In this document: piece by piece, positions 1-10,021 of the stretch | Layout of the letters: each line of letters starts with the position of its first letter | How positions within the stretch are numbered: the first letter of the stretch is position 1 | Translations under genes and position numbers: made by a program | The notes under the pieces: generated by a model | The model's database searches: none | Seen by the model: only the letters and a program-made list of their open reading frames with translations | Told to the model about the DNA's origin: nothing | Assembly: GCA_029068555.1 (NCBI GenBank) | Contig: JAIECJ010000094.1 | Span: 62,001 to 126,000, forward strand | Direction of reading: 5' to 3' | Length of the DNA: 64,000 nt | Source: Lachnospiraceae bacterium | GTDB taxonomy: Bacteria; Bacillota; Clostridia; Lachnospirales; Lachnospiraceae

Positions 1-141
1 ATGACAATTATATGTGAAAAGAGACATGATAATTTAGTATTTAGGGCGGTAGAGGCTGTAGCGCTGACTGGTTTGCTCCTAGTGTGTATTTCATATAGTA
101 TAAGCGTCACATATAACCCATTTATTTATTTTGACTTTTAA
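1..141 (+). CDS. C-terminal end of an MBOAT O-acyltransferase (5' truncated by window)
   Basis: An open frame runs from the window edge to a TAA at 139-141 (46 codons). It holds a hydrophobic helix followed by a terminal NPFIYFDF, which closely resembles the 'NPFIYFxF' ending of AlgI-like membrane-bound O-acyltransferases. These proteins move acyl groups across the membrane for attachment to extracellular polysaccharides. The next gene, 15 bp downstream, is an AlgX/AlgJ-like protein, the usual partner of such an acyltransferase, which supports the call. Only the tail is visible, so no catalytic His can be checked, and the ATG at position 1 is probably an internal Met rather than a start. Confidence 0.6.
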   Translation: MTIICEKRHDNLVFRAVEAVALTGLLLVCISYSISVTYNPFIYFDF

Positions 142-156
142 GGAGTCGGTATCATT

Positions 157-1728
157 ATGAAAAAAATGCCTTGTAAGAATATCGGAGTCTGGATTTTACC
201 AGTTTTATTTGCAATAGTATTGTTTTTTTTGGCAGGTGCGAATTTGAAGTCGTTTTATTGTCTGATAAAAGATGGAAAAATTGATAAAAATGCAATTGAG
301 AATGAGTATAAATCGGAATTCTATAGAAAAGACCAGTTTTTGGATTTATATGGGATGTCTTTAAGCGCATTGGGTAAGAAGATGCTGGGGAACTTTGAAT
401 ATGTAAAAGATGAGTCAGGAATTGTGCATTTAATAAGCTCGGCAAGTATCACAGAGGAATCCACGGAACAGTTTCTAAAAGATATACTGAAGCTAAAAGA
501 GTCTTTAGATAAGCAGGGAATCCCATTGGTTTATGTACAAATCCCATCAAGGGAAATGGAGGGATATTCTGATTATCCAAGCAATGCATTTAATAAAACA
601 GATAAGACGATTAAGGATCTAAAAAAGAAGCTGGATGATAACAACATTGATAATATTGACATTGGTGAGAAATGCTTGGATTCTCCAGATGCACTGCCAA
701 AAGATCAGTTCTTTTTTAAAACGGATATACATTTGACAACAGATGCTGAAATGTGGGTAGGGAAACAGTTATTAGCATATCTAAATGAAAATACACCATG
801 TGAGATTGCCCCTGATATTTTTGATATTAACACTTATAGGAAAGAGACATATTCTTTTAGGGGAAATCTTGCTCGTGAGGGAGGAAAGTATTTTACTAAG
901 GCAGATGAATTTATAATATATATTCCGGATTATGAGACCTCTTTTTTATTGTCGAATCCGCTTCAGGGTGTTGAAAAGTCAGGGATATTTGACGATACAG
1001 TTATGAACAGTTACACGAGGCTAGGTGATATAGATGAGTATGTATATTGGGTTACTAATTATTTGCAGTTTACATCGCCTTTCTATAATATAACGAATAA
1101 TTTGAAGGACAAAAATAATATATTAATTATTATGGATTCGATGTGTTTTAGGACAGTTTCATACCTATCTTTAGGCTGCCATAAGGTTACAATCCTTGAT
1201 CCTAGATATTTTGGGGGGACTGATTATATTGATATAGCGCTCAAGGGTGATGAGTATGATGCTGTTATAGTGTGCCATTCTTCAACGTTGTTTGGGAATA
1301 GTTTTTTTCCTGAACAAGAGCAGAAAGAAAGACTAAATATACTAAATTCTGAGAATTCGGTCACTACACATAGTTTAGATTATTGTAATGGTGTATGGAC
1401 GGAAAATACAAATATTTTAAATGCCAGTAGAACCTCACCATATATAGAGTTAAGTGGATGGGCAGCTGATCTTCAGGTGGGACTTCCGGCGAGTAATGTG
1501 TATGTCGCAATTGGAACACATATATTAAAATGCGATTATGGAATTGAGAGCCAGTCTTTGGCAGACTATTTTAATAATATCAATCTACAAAATGCGGGAT
1601 TTAATGTAAAAATCCCTATGGACTTAGTCATAACAGATCAGGCAGATAAGTGTTCACTATGGGTAGTATCAGCTGACGGAACAACTGTATATAAAACGTT
1701 TGATTATGTAATAAACTTAGGAGAATGA
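157..1728 (+). CDS. AlgX/AlgJ-like (SGNH-type) polysaccharide O-acetylation protein
   Basis: This is a 523-residue membrane-anchored protein with one N-terminal hydrophobic segment (about residues 10-30), so most of it should lie outside the membrane. Around residues 186-200 it has FFKTDIHLTTDAE. This matches the Asp-x-His block (D190, H192) of the AlgX/AlgJ family, known as DHHW proteins in Clostridia, which complete transfer of acetyl groups handed over by an MBOAT partner. The tail (about 420-523) is a separate beta-rich region of unknown role. It follows the MBOAT tail by 15 bp and overlaps the next gene by 4 bp (ATGA), so the three are probably co-transcribed. The GGAGTC before the ATG serves as ribosome binding site. 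Family assignment is reasonably sure; the acetylated polymer is unknown. Confidence 0.65.
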   Translation: MKKMPCKNIGVWILPVLFAIVLFFLAGANLKSFYCLIKDGKIDKNAIENEYKSEFYRKDQFLDLYGMSLSALGKKMLGNFEYVKDESGIVHLISSASITEESTEQFLKDILKLKESLDKQGIPLVYVQIPSREMEGYSDYPSNAFNKTDKTIKDLKKKLDDNNIDNIDIGEKCLDSPDALPKDQFFFKTDIHLTTDAEMWVGKQLLAYLNENTPCEIAPDIFDINTYRKETYSFRGNLAREGGKYFTKADEFIIYIPDYETSFLLSNPLQGVEKSGIFDDTVMNSYTRLGDIDEYVYWVTNYLQFTSPFYNITNNLKDKNNILIIMDSMCFRTVSYLSLGCHKVTILDPRYFGGTDYIDIALKGDEYDAVIVCHSSTLFGNSFFPEQEQKERLNILNSENSVTTHSLDYCNGVWTENTNILNASRTSPYIELSGWAADLQVGLPASNVYVAIGTHILKCDYGIESQSLADYFNNINLQNAGFNVKIPMDLVITDQADKCSLWVVSADGTTVYKTFDYVINLGE

Positions 1729-4700
1729 GATTAATGAGGATAGTGGAAAGAATTAAGAGCCTGAACAGGTTGAAAAGGAGGGGCTTGCTACTGTTTGCAG
1801 TGGCAATAATTATAATATGTTTTTCAACAGGCTATAGAGATATTGAAATGAATATATACTACAACAGCTATCCTCAAAATGCCACGGTTACTCAGGTATG
1901 CTGGGATACGGGAAAGGGATTTTCTGCTGATGAGGTTAGTACACAAGCGGTTGAACCGGTTACTAAGCTTGTGGTTGATAAGAGCTATGCAGGAAAGTTG
2001 AAAAATATTAGGATTGATTTTGTAGATTCTTCAGGAGCGGTGAACGTCAATCAAATCGTGATAAAAAGACAAGGATTGGTATTAGGGACATATAGAGGTC
2101 AGGAACTTATTGAAAATTTGTTTCCTTTAAATGATATTGAAGTGCTAGGAGATGAAGCAGGCGACTATGTTGTTAAATGTACTTCGGTTGATGGATATGT
2201 AGGATGCAGCTCGGAGTTTGTAACACAAATTAATTCTCTATTCGAAAAACAGCCAATTGAGTATGTCATAAGTGCAATAATTGGGGTGCTTATACTGGTG
2301 GCTATAGCATATTTTATGACATTAGAAATATTCAGTTGGGAAAGATTATTAATTTTGGCAGCTGGTGTAGTAACTTTTATATTTATAGCAATGTATGATG
2401 GTATATCGGGTAGTATTCAGATGGAGATTGTGTATAAAGAATACCCCGAAAATTCAAATATGGTACAGTTGTTGATTGATATGGGCGAATATCCATACAA
2501 ATATCAGGTAATCACAGAGCATATTGCTCCTATAACAAGATTTGAGATTAGTCAGAAATATACAGATAAAATTTCAAAGTTGAGAATAGATTTTACGGAT
2601 TCACAGGGAAAGATAGCGATAGAAAAAATACGGATTAAAAAAAATGGTATTATACTTAAAGACGTTCGGTCAAATGAATTGAGTAGTATGTTGTGTGGAT
2701 TATCTGATTTGGAATTGGAAGAGACAGGGCACACAGGCATATTTGAGATGAACAGTGTATCCGATGATGGATATGCATGGTTTACTGTAGAGTTTGTGAA
2801 AGTTTTAAATGAATATTTTTATGTACAACGGCAGGAAAGATATAGTGCTATTGTCCTTTTGGCATTAAGCTTGATTTTACTCTGGAACAGAAAGCTGTGC
2901 ATGGGATTTATAGCATATTGGTGTACAAAACTGGATGATTTAATTGAAAAGAGAATCACGATTAAAAAGATTTTTATTGTTAGCGGAATATTTTTTTTAG
3001 GAGTTTTATATTGTTATAGGAACTATATTGTAGGAAATGCAGTTTTTGTTTTTCGTGACATAGCTGGAGATTCGATTAATCAGAGTTTTCCTAATCAGTA
3101 CCATTATGCAGATTTGATTTCTAAAGGGGAATGGATATTTGGTTGGGATTTTGCGGAAGGAATGGGAGCGGTGAAGCGCTTTGGATCCGTTACCATTTTC
3201 GATTGGCCCATTTTGTTTGGAACAAAAGCACTTCCGTATCTTTTGGGAATAAGCCAGATTATTAAAATAGTTCTGGCTTATATTATAATGTATTTTTACC
3301 TAAGAACATTGAAAAGAAGGGAGATAACATCCCATATTGGAGCTATGTCATATGCCTTATGCGGGTATATGATGGTAAGGCAGTATTGGAAGTCATATCC
3401 TAATATAGTGGTTTTAACGGCTTTGGTGTTGCTGTGTATGGAGATAGCTATTTCAAAGAAAAAATTTAAGTGGCTTCCAGTTGCTCTATTTGTGTATTGT
3501 ATTAGCTTTAACTCATATAATACTTGCCTTATGTTTGCAATGATGGTTGGATATACATTATTCCGATACTTTCAGTTAAATGATACTTATAAAATGAAAG
3601 AATTAGTGCTTTTGACTGCCAGAGCAGTTAGTGCATATATAGTTGCAATTTTTGCTTCTGCGCTTGTTGTTCTGCCCTCTCTGGCAGTAAATTTGGGAGG
3701 AAGCAGGTTTAAAGAGGGGACTCAATCTGTGAAAGAGCGTTTACTTTCACTTACCAGCCCTGAAATTCTTAAGACAGCTTTTTTTAGAACCATAAGTAAT
3801 GATTGGTTGGGATTTGACCAGTATTTTGTTGGTTGGGATAATATCCTAATATCACCTAGCTTTTACTGTGGCATTTTGCTTTTGGTGTTGGTGCCATTAG
3901 CTGTAATGCGACAGAAAAAAGGGAGAAAGATATCATCAGTAGTCGCAATTGGATTTATTCTTGCTTATACATTTTTGCCGGGTTTGAATTATTTAATGAA
4001 CGGTTTTAGTGAAGTCTCTTTTCGGCTTTCATCGATCTGGGTATTCTATGTTATTATATATCTTGGAACATTAGGAATGGATATATGGATAGCAGAACGA
4101 TCTAAACAAAAGATGGTAACGTTGAGTACACTGTTTTGCATTATGATTATGGCGACTGCGTTAAGTATAGGTACAGAATACTTTGATGCCAAAATATATG
4201 TAAGAACAATAGGGATTTTACTGATGTTTGCATTTCTGGTACTAACAGCAGACAGAATAAATAAGAATGTCTTTTATTGTATTATGGTATTGCTGGTATC
4301 TATTGACTTATTTTCAAATGCATACATTTTTTGCGATACTCCGATAAAAGTAACAGAGGGTAGATTGAGTGCATATAGAGATGAGACGGTAGATCATATA
4401 AAGGAGATGGATGGCAATAGCCTTTATAGAATCGAGAAATCCCCAAAAGTATATTACTGTGACTCGTTATATCAAAATTTTTATGGAACTAATCAGTATT
4501 CCGGGCAAATTAATGATGATTTGTACAAATTTTATTCAAAATTGAATATTCCGGTATACTATGAGTCTTCAAGACATTTTTTGTCAGGATTGAATAACAG
4601 CAATAGCTTATATTCTCTTTTAGGTGTAAAGTATATTATTCCAGAAGCTGTTATAGATAATAATTATGGTCTTGACTTATCGAAAGAAATAGATGGTACA

Positions 4701-5579
4701 TATATAAACAATAAAGTTTTGCCTATTGGATTTTGTTATGATAACATTATTAATTATGAAGATTTTGAGTCTTTAGGCATTAGTGAAAAGCGTAAAGCTA
4801 TATTAGATAGCTGCGTTTTGCAAGCGGAAGAATTGATATATGGCATAAATATAAAAAATGCTTGGGATTATAACGAGCATTTACAGGGAAATACTGTTTC
4901 TTATGTTTATGATGAAGCAGATAAGGCGATATATTTTGACACGATTAATGCAGATAAAGTGGTTGTATTGGATTTTATTACGCAAGGAATTAATGACATG
5001 GCATATAGTCGAGTTTATTATGGAAATATTGAGACAGAAATCGGAACCACATATATAAGTTCTGCAGAGAGTGATAAAGTACAGCATTTAGAGCTTTGCG
5101 GTTTTCCTATATCATATATAAAGATGGACTCATCTAGGATAATGAATATAAGAGATATTAAAATCAGCGCATATGATAAAGATTTGTATTATGAAAAATT
5201 GGACGAATATATAGAAAACCGCCGCCTCCAATCATTTGACTGCAAAAAATTTGCCAAGAACAGAATAGAGGGGAGTGTCAAAAATGATAAAAATTCCATA
5301 TTGTTCTTTTCTATTCCATATGATATAGGATGGAATATTTATGTAGATGGAACCAAGTCTGAATTAATGAAAGTTAATTATGGTTTTATAGGTACATACC
5401 TTCCAGCAGGTGATCATGATGTAGTTCTGCAATATAGAATGCCATATCTAAATATATCAGCTGTAATAACAATAATTGGTTTGGCGGCAATGATTGTATG
5501 GTTTGTATATTGGCGCAAAAGAGAAAAAGGAGATAATGCAAGTGGTGAGAATATCAGTTGTGGTACCAGTGTACAATGA
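1725..5579 (+). CDS. YfhO-family polytopic membrane protein with duplicated N-terminal module
   Basis: This 1284-residue membrane protein belongs to the YfhO family, GT-C-like proteins linked in other Firmicutes to glycosylation of teichoic acids or other envelope glycans. Its centre (about 420-870) is a run of transmembrane helices preceded by DIAGDSINQSFPNQYHYADL, the family's first extracytoplasmic loop. The C-terminal region ends with the YfhO signature of a beta domain (GWNIYVDGTKSEL, then LPAGDHDVVLQY) and one last helix. Unusually, the N-terminus has two copies of a soluble module (about 41-170 and 229-350), each after a membrane helix and each with a YPxN motif and an RIDFxDSxG motif. 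The start overlaps the previous stop as ATGA. The sugar donor and target cannot be read from the sequence. Confidence 0.7.
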   Translation: MRLMRIVERIKSLNRLKRRGLLLFAVAIIIICFSTGYRDIEMNIYYNSYPQNATVTQVCWDTGKGFSADEVSTQAVEPVTKLVVDKSYAGKLKNIRIDFVDSSGAVNVNQIVIKRQGLVLGTYRGQELIENLFPLNDIEVLGDEAGDYVVKCTSVDGYVGCSSEFVTQINSLFEKQPIEYVISAIIGVLILVAIAYFMTLEIFSWERLLILAAGVVTFIFIAMYDGISGSIQMEIVYKEYPENSNMVQLLIDMGEYPYKYQVITEHIAPITRFEISQKYTDKISKLRIDFTDSQGKIAIEKIRIKKNGIILKDVRSNELSSMLCGLSDLELEETGHTGIFEMNSVSDDGYAWFTVEFVKVLNEYFYVQRQERYSAIVLLALSLILLWNRKLCMGFIAYWCTKLDDLIEKRITIKKIFIVSGIFFLGVLYCYRNYIVGNAVFVFRDIAGDSINQSFPNQYHYADLISKGEWIFGWDFAEGMGAVKRFGSVTIFDWPILFGTKALPYLLGISQIIKIVLAYIIMYFYLRTLKRREITSHIGAMSYALCGYMMVRQYWKSYPNIVVLTALVLLCMEIAISKKKFKWLPVALFVYCISFNSYNTCLMFAMMVGYTLFRYFQLNDTYKMKELVLLTARAVSAYIVAIFASALVVLPSLAVNLGGSRFKEGTQSVKERLLSLTSPEILKTAFFRTISNDWLGFDQYFVGWDNILISPSFYCGILLLVLVPLAVMRQKKGRKISSVVAIGFILAYTFLPGLNYLMNGFSEVSFRLSSIWVFYVIIYLGTLGMDIWIAERSKQKMVTLSTLFCIMIMATALSIGTEYFDAKIYVRTIGILLMFAFLVLTADRINKNVFYCIMVLLVSIDLFSNAYIFCDTPIKVTEGRLSAYRDETVDHIKEMDGNSLYRIEKSPKVYYCDSLYQNFYGTNQYSGQINDDLYKFYSKLNIPVYYESSRHFLSGLNNSNSLYSLLGVKYIIPEAVIDNNYGLDLSKEIDGTYINNKVLPIGFCYDNIINYEDFESLGISEKRKAILDSCVLQAEELIYGINIKNAWDYNEHLQGNTVSYVYDEADKAIYFDTINADKVVVLDFITQGINDMAYSRVYYGNIETEIGTTYISSAESDKVQHLELCGFPISYIKMDSSRIMNIRDIKISAYDKDLYYEKLDEYIENRRLQSFDCKKFAKNRIEGSVKNDKNSILFFSIPYDIGWNIYVDGTKSELMKVNYGFIGTYLPAGDHDVVLQYRMPYLNISAVITIIGLAAMIVWFVYWRKREKGDNASGENISCGTSVQ

Positions 5580-6489
5580 AGATGGAAACGTTGCAGAATT
5601 GCACAGGGAAATAAAGGAAGTCTGTGAAAGTAACAAATATATATATGAAATCATTTTTGTTAATGACGGATCTTCAGATAAAACAGAAGAAATCTGCAGA
5701 ACATTAAAGCCCCTGAAATATATCGCAATGCGCAGAAATTTTGGACAGACTGCTGCCATGGATGCCGGAATTAAGGCATCACAATATGAATATATTGTAA
5801 CAATGGACGGTGATCGGCAGAATGATCCGGCAGATATTCCAATGATGATCCAGTATCTTGAGGTCAATGATTTGGATGTGGTGTCTGGATGGCGTAAACA
5901 CAGAAAAGATACTTTGATGAAAAATTTTACGTCAAGAGGAGCGAATCTGCTTCGGCACATATTGGTGCATGATGGTATTCATGACAGTGGATGCTCCTTA
6001 AAGGTCTATAAAAGAGAATGTTTTGAACATATTAATCTATATGGGGAACAGCACCGTTTTATTCCGGCAATTCTGAAAATAAAGGGATTCCGTGTGGGCG
6101 AGGTAATTGTAAACCATCGTCCCAGAACTGCCGGAAAGACAAAATATAATTGGAAACGTACCATAAAAGGATTTGTTGATATGATTTCAGTGTGGTTTTG
6201 GAATAAGTACTCTACAAGACCATTACATTTGCTTGGGGGAGTAGGACTGGCATTTTTGCTGCTTGGAGGTGGCTGCGGTATCTGGTCTGTTGTTTTGTTC
6301 TGCATGGGAAGAAAAATGTCAGACAATATTTTTCCACCATTGCTGACCGTGTTCTTTGCCATCATAGGTATATTGCTATTTATTTTTGGATTGATGAGTG
6401 AGATATTGGTAAAGACATATTATGGGACAGGGATAGATTCGTCATATAGTATAAAAGAGTCAGTGGATTTCTCAAATAATGAAGACTAA
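5536..6489 (+). CDS. GT2 glycosyltransferase of the GtrB/DPM1 type with two C-terminal membrane helices
   Basis: The protein begins with a GT-A fold: VVPVYNEDGN near the start, VNDGSSD, the metal-binding MDGDRQNDP, and HRPRTAGKTKYN in the acceptor region. Two hydrophobic segments follow (about residues 230-290). This layout is typical of enzymes that load a sugar onto undecaprenyl phosphate at the cytoplasmic face for use by a membrane GT-C enzyme, and the adjacent YfhO-like gene is a plausible partner. The start was placed at 5536 because AAAAAGGAGA lies just upstream and the protein then starts directly at the GT-A strand. This gives a 44-bp overlap with the preceding gene, suggesting translational coupling. 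The sugar is unknown. Confidence 0.82.
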   Translation: MQVVRISVVVPVYNEDGNVAELHREIKEVCESNKYIYEIIFVNDGSSDKTEEICRTLKPLKYIAMRRNFGQTAAMDAGIKASQYEYIVTMDGDRQNDPADIPMMIQYLEVNDLDVVSGWRKHRKDTLMKNFTSRGANLLRHILVHDGIHDSGCSLKVYKRECFEHINLYGEQHRFIPAILKIKGFRVGEVIVNHRPRTAGKTKYNWKRTIKGFVDMISVWFWNKYSTRPLHLLGGVGLAFLLLGGGCGIWSVVLFCMGRKMSDNIFPPLLTVFFAIIGILLFIFGLMSEILVKTYYGTGIDSSYSIKESVDFSNNED

Positions 6490-6601
6490 GAGACAATGAT
6501 GCAAAAAAGTGCAGGACAAAGTGGTAATATATATTCTGCAAAGGAAACACATAATTAAAAGAGCCACTTGACATACTGATATACAAATGCAGTTTTTGTA
6601 T

Positions 6602-6630
6602 TTGACAATATAGTATAAGAGGTATACTAT
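6602..6630 (+). promoter_or_regulatory. Putative sigma-70-type promoter upstream of the zinc-ribbon epimerase
   Basis: TTGACA at 6602-6607 is followed by TATACT at 6623-6628 (15-bp spacing) or TACTAT at 6625-6630 (17-bp spacing). It lies about 75 bp before the GTG start at 6705, in a 215-bp gap that otherwise shows nothing recognisable. It would let the epimerase and downstream genes be transcribed separately from the first four genes. Confidence 0.5.
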
Positions 6631-6704
6631 TTTGAGTGTAGTTGAAATTTTTGGAAATACGTTGTACTCAAGTGGAATTATTGTGGATGTGTGGAGGTTA
6701 TATT

Positions 6705-7856
6705 GTGAAAAAAATATTAATAACAGGTGGAGCAGGTTTTATAGGAACAGAGATAGTGAAGCAGCTGCACCAAAAGGGCGGATATGAAATTACGGTATTG
6801 GATGTAATGACACAGCAGATACATGGGCAGGATTGGGAAAAATCTTATTTGTATCAGTCTATTAGGGATTTTTGTAAAATTATTAAGGCAGATGTAAGGG
6901 ACTTTGACATGGTTAAGGAAGCTGTCGGTGATAATGAATGCATTATTCATTTGGCGGCGGAAACTGGTACAGGACAGTCGATGTACATGATTAATCAGTA
7001 TAATGAAGTAAATATTATGGGCACATCAAATCTTTTGCAGGCAATATCAAGTCTGGGGGATAGAGGCAGGGTAAAGAAAATTATTTTATCATCATCCAGA
7101 TCGGTATATGGTGAAGGAAAGTACAGGTGCCCTGAATGTGGAATTGTTTATCCATCTGCGCGTAATAAGGAGAATATGCAGAAGGGTGATTTTGGGATGT
7201 ATTGCGATGTGTGTGGACAGAGACTTGAAAAAGAGTATACTTCAGAGGATAGTATGATAAAGCCGGCATCTTTGTATGCATTTACCAAATATGCGCAGGA
7301 AAGAATGCTGGAAACAATGTGCCCCGCGCTTGGGATAGAGTATACGATATTCCGGTTTCAGAATGTATATGGTGTGGGTCAATCGTTAAAAAATCCGTAT
7401 ACTGGTATTTTGTCAATATTTTCAACACTTATGCTGGAGAATAAGCCTGTAAATATATTTGAGGATGGACTGGAAAGCCGAGATTTTATCAATGTTGTGG
7501 ACACTGCTGCGGCAGTGATTAAGTCTATCGACGAGCCAAGAAGTAATTCAGAAATAATTAATATTGGAAGCGGAATTGGGACAAGTGTAATTGAAATTGC
7601 AGCGTTTTTGAAGAAAGCTTATGAGAGCAAGAGTGTTATAAATATAACAGGTGATTTTAGAATTGGTGATATAGCACATAATATAGCGGATATATCTAAG
7701 GCGAAAGCGATACTGGGATTTGAGCAGAGGATTTCACTTGAACAGGGGCTTGAGCAGTTTTGCGCCTGGGTTAAGGGACAAAATATTGATAATAGCGGTT
7801 ATGAAAAATCATTAAAGGAAATGGAAGATTCTGGGATGTTTGTGCGGAAGCTGTAA
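6705..7856 (+). CDS. Zinc-ribbon SDR nucleotide-sugar epimerase, dTDP-L-rhamnose 4-epimerase type
   Basis: This is an NAD-dependent extended SDR enzyme: GGAGFIG nucleotide-binding loop near the N-terminus, LAAETGTGQSMY, a catalytic Ser region (LSSSRSVYGEG) and YAFTK as the YxxxK catalytic pair. Between Ser and Tyr it carries an insertion with two Cys pairs (CPECG and CDVCG), which should bind zinc. That insertion together with QSMY and NPYTG...FEDGLxSRDF matches my knowledge of WbiB-like dTDP-L-rhamnose 4-epimerases, which make dTDP-6-deoxy-L-talose. The start is GTG at 6705, preceded by GTGGAGGT; an upstream ATG in frame lacks a good ribosome site. It probably supplies a deoxysugar to the polymer built here. 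Epimerase class is sure, exact substrate moderately so. Confidence 0.72.
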   Translation: MKKILITGGAGFIGTEIVKQLHQKGGYEITVLDVMTQQIHGQDWEKSYLYQSIRDFCKIIKADVRDFDMVKEAVGDNECIIHLAAETGTGQSMYMINQYNEVNIMGTSNLLQAISSLGDRGRVKKIILSSSRSVYGEGKYRCPECGIVYPSARNKENMQKGDFGMYCDVCGQRLEKEYTSEDSMIKPASLYAFTKYAQERMLETMCPALGIEYTIFRFQNVYGVGQSLKNPYTGILSIFSTLMLENKPVNIFEDGLESRDFINVVDTAAAVIKSIDEPRSNSEIINIGSGIGTSVIEIAAFLKKAYESKSVINITGDFRIGDIAHNIADISKAKAILGFEQRISLEQGLEQFCAWVKGQNIDNSGYEKSLKEMEDSGMFVRKL

Positions 7857-7870
7857 GGTGAGTATTGAAA

Positions 7871-10021
7871 ATGGGAAAAAGAAAGTTTTACAAAAATTCT
7901 TTTTTAATAGTCTGGTTTATGTTGACTATTTTCGGTTTTATCTATATAAGGGGAACGCGGTACGCTTCATTTTCAGGTGATTACAATAGAAGCATTCAAT
8001 TAAATGAATGTTTGGGTGAAGTGAATCAATATGAAACTTCGGATGGCTATAATTTTGTGGTGCAAGGTGATGACCCTTGGATTTTATTGGATTTTAGTTC
8101 ATTAACTGGCAACGGGATAAGGGGAGTTGCGATTGAGCTGAATTCTTCTATAGCTTTGTCATCTGTTAAGATGTTTTATGGAAGAGAATCAGCTGATTTC
8201 ACAGAGCTGGATAAAACCGTTCTGGAGGGACAAGGTAGTGTAATCGAGACAAACTTTCCGGAAGCTTTCAAATATTTAAGGCTTAATATCAGTCAGGATT
8301 TTGGTATTGCTAGTATTAGTATTGCGGATGATTATAAAATACAATATAAAAATGTTCATTTTAAGTATATGTGCATGCTGCTAATCAATTTGTTGATTTC
8401 TGCATTAATTGCTTATAGTGAGAGATTTAACAGGAAGCTAATAAAAGTTGATGCACAGCTAAAAAGTTTTGGAAAGCTGTTATTTATTAATAAATTAAAA
8501 GTATTTATAAGGGTTATTATACCTTTTGCCATATTTATTTTGCTTTTTGTCTGCGAATATATTTTTGGCAGTAGGAGGGGGACCTTGTATTTTAATATAT
8601 ATCGCGTGCTGGTTTTTACATGTATAATAAGCATTTTAATTTTTGCCTACTTATATCGAAATATATGTATGCAGTATGTTCATATCTATTATTTTATCCT
8701 TGTAATGAGTATTGGGACATGTACAATACTGACAATTCCGGCAGTTGCCGGAACAACTTGGGACGACGAGACACATTATTCCAGGACAGCAGTTGTGTCG
8801 TGGGGACAAAATGGCTTAATTTCCTACGCGGATAATGAAGTTTCCTATCCATATATATTTCGATTTTGGATGGACGAAAGCAGTATATATAAGCATGAGA
8901 TAAGAGAATATTGGGAGGAGTCGATAGACACAAAAGCGGAAATTAATCCAGTGCTGGAAAAGTCCGAGAATGCAGGGGGACTCGGGGCAACATTTGTATC
9001 ATATATTCCGGGAGCTGTAGGTTTGGTGATCGGGAGAGGATTAGGATTAAGTTTTACACACACATATATGCTTGGCAAATGGATGAATTTGTTATGTTAT
9101 TCAGCTCTCTTTAGTTTGTCAATAAAAATGGTTAAAGAGAGAGGAAAACTGTTAATTGCTGTAATTGGCATGATTCCAACCAGTCTGTGTCTGGCTTCCG
9201 CATATGCATATGATTGGTGGGTCGTAAGTTTTGTTATATTTGGATATGCAATGTGTATTAGGGAAGTGCGGCTATTTCAGGAAATACGTATGCCTCAGCT
9301 CGTGAAAATACTTTTTATTATGGTAATTGGAATATTACCTAAGGCTGTATATTTTCCATTGCTGTTTCCGGTCATGTTTATGGATTATAAAAAGGATAAA
9401 CATACTCATGTTAAGCGATTTGCCGTAGTTTTTGCTATGGTTATATTAATAGCTACATTTGCTTTGCCCATATTATTTAACGGTGCTGGAACAGGTGATA
9501 CTAGAGGCGGAGAGGCGGTAAATTCTTCGGAACAGATTAAGTATATACTTAATAATCCCCTGCAATATACACTTATTTTGCTTAAATTTTTAAAAACGTA
9601 TTTGTCACCGGATCAGGCACATGATTATCTGACATATATGGCTTATTACGGAAAGGCAGAATATCATACTTTATGTATGCTTATAATAGGTGTAATTGCA
9701 GTCATTGACAACGGTAAGCTAAGTGAGAAGTCACGGATTATAATTTGTCAGCGGTGTGCGGCGGCAGCTGCATGTTTTGCGTCAATGGCATTGGCAGCCA
9801 CAGCTCTTTATGTGTCATTTACACCTGTTGGATATGACACAGTGCTGGGATGTCAGTACCGATATATACTTCCAGTTCTTTTCCCATTTTTGTATTTTAT
9901 AGGGAAAATGGATATAGATGTTGGTGAGAAAATTAAGAGTAATATATTTGCAATAGCGACAACAATTATGGCTATAATATTTTTATATGGCTTATATAGT
10001 TTGCGAGTATGTAATTTTTAG
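7871..10021 (+). CDS. DUF2142-like polytopic membrane protein (GT-C-like)
   Basis: The product is a large membrane protein of about 716 residues. One N-terminal helix is followed by an extracytoplasmic beta-rich segment (about 35-155), then some ten or more hydrophobic helices. After the fourth helix group the motif TTWDDETHYSRT resembles the first-loop acidic motif (DE..H) of DUF2142 and related GT-C enzymes that use polyprenyl-phosphate sugars. ATG 7871 is preferred over an in-frame TTG at 7865 because AAGGTGAG is spaced properly for it. It follows the epimerase by 14 bp. It probably transfers a sugar at the outer face of the membrane, but no substrate can be inferred. Its stop lies inside an inverted repeat (10015-10188). 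Confidence 0.6.
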   Translation: MGKRKFYKNSFLIVWFMLTIFGFIYIRGTRYASFSGDYNRSIQLNECLGEVNQYETSDGYNFVVQGDDPWILLDFSSLTGNGIRGVAIELNSSIALSSVKMFYGRESADFTELDKTVLEGQGSVIETNFPEAFKYLRLNISQDFGIASISIADDYKIQYKNVHFKYMCMLLINLLISALIAYSERFNRKLIKVDAQLKSFGKLLFINKLKVFIRVIIPFAIFILLFVCEYIFGSRRGTLYFNIYRVLVFTCIISILIFAYLYRNICMQYVHIYYFILVMSIGTCTILTIPAVAGTTWDDETHYSRTAVVSWGQNGLISYADNEVSYPYIFRFWMDESSIYKHEIREYWEESIDTKAEINPVLEKSENAGGLGATFVSYIPGAVGLVIGRGLGLSFTHTYMLGKWMNLLCYSALFSLSIKMVKERGKLLIAVIGMIPTSLCLASAYAYDWWVVSFVIFGYAMCIREVRLFQEIRMPQLVKILFIMVIGILPKAVYFPLLFPVMFMDYKKDKHTHVKRFAVVFAMVILIATFALPILFNGAGTGDTRGGEAVNSSEQIKYILNNPLQYTLILLKFLKTYLSPDQAHDYLTYMAYYGKAEYHTLCMLIIGVIAVIDNGKLSEKSRIIICQRCAAAAACFASMALAATALYVSFTPVGYDTVLGCQYRYILPVLFPFLYFIGKMDIDVGEKIKSNIFAIATTIMAIIFLYGLYSLRVCNF

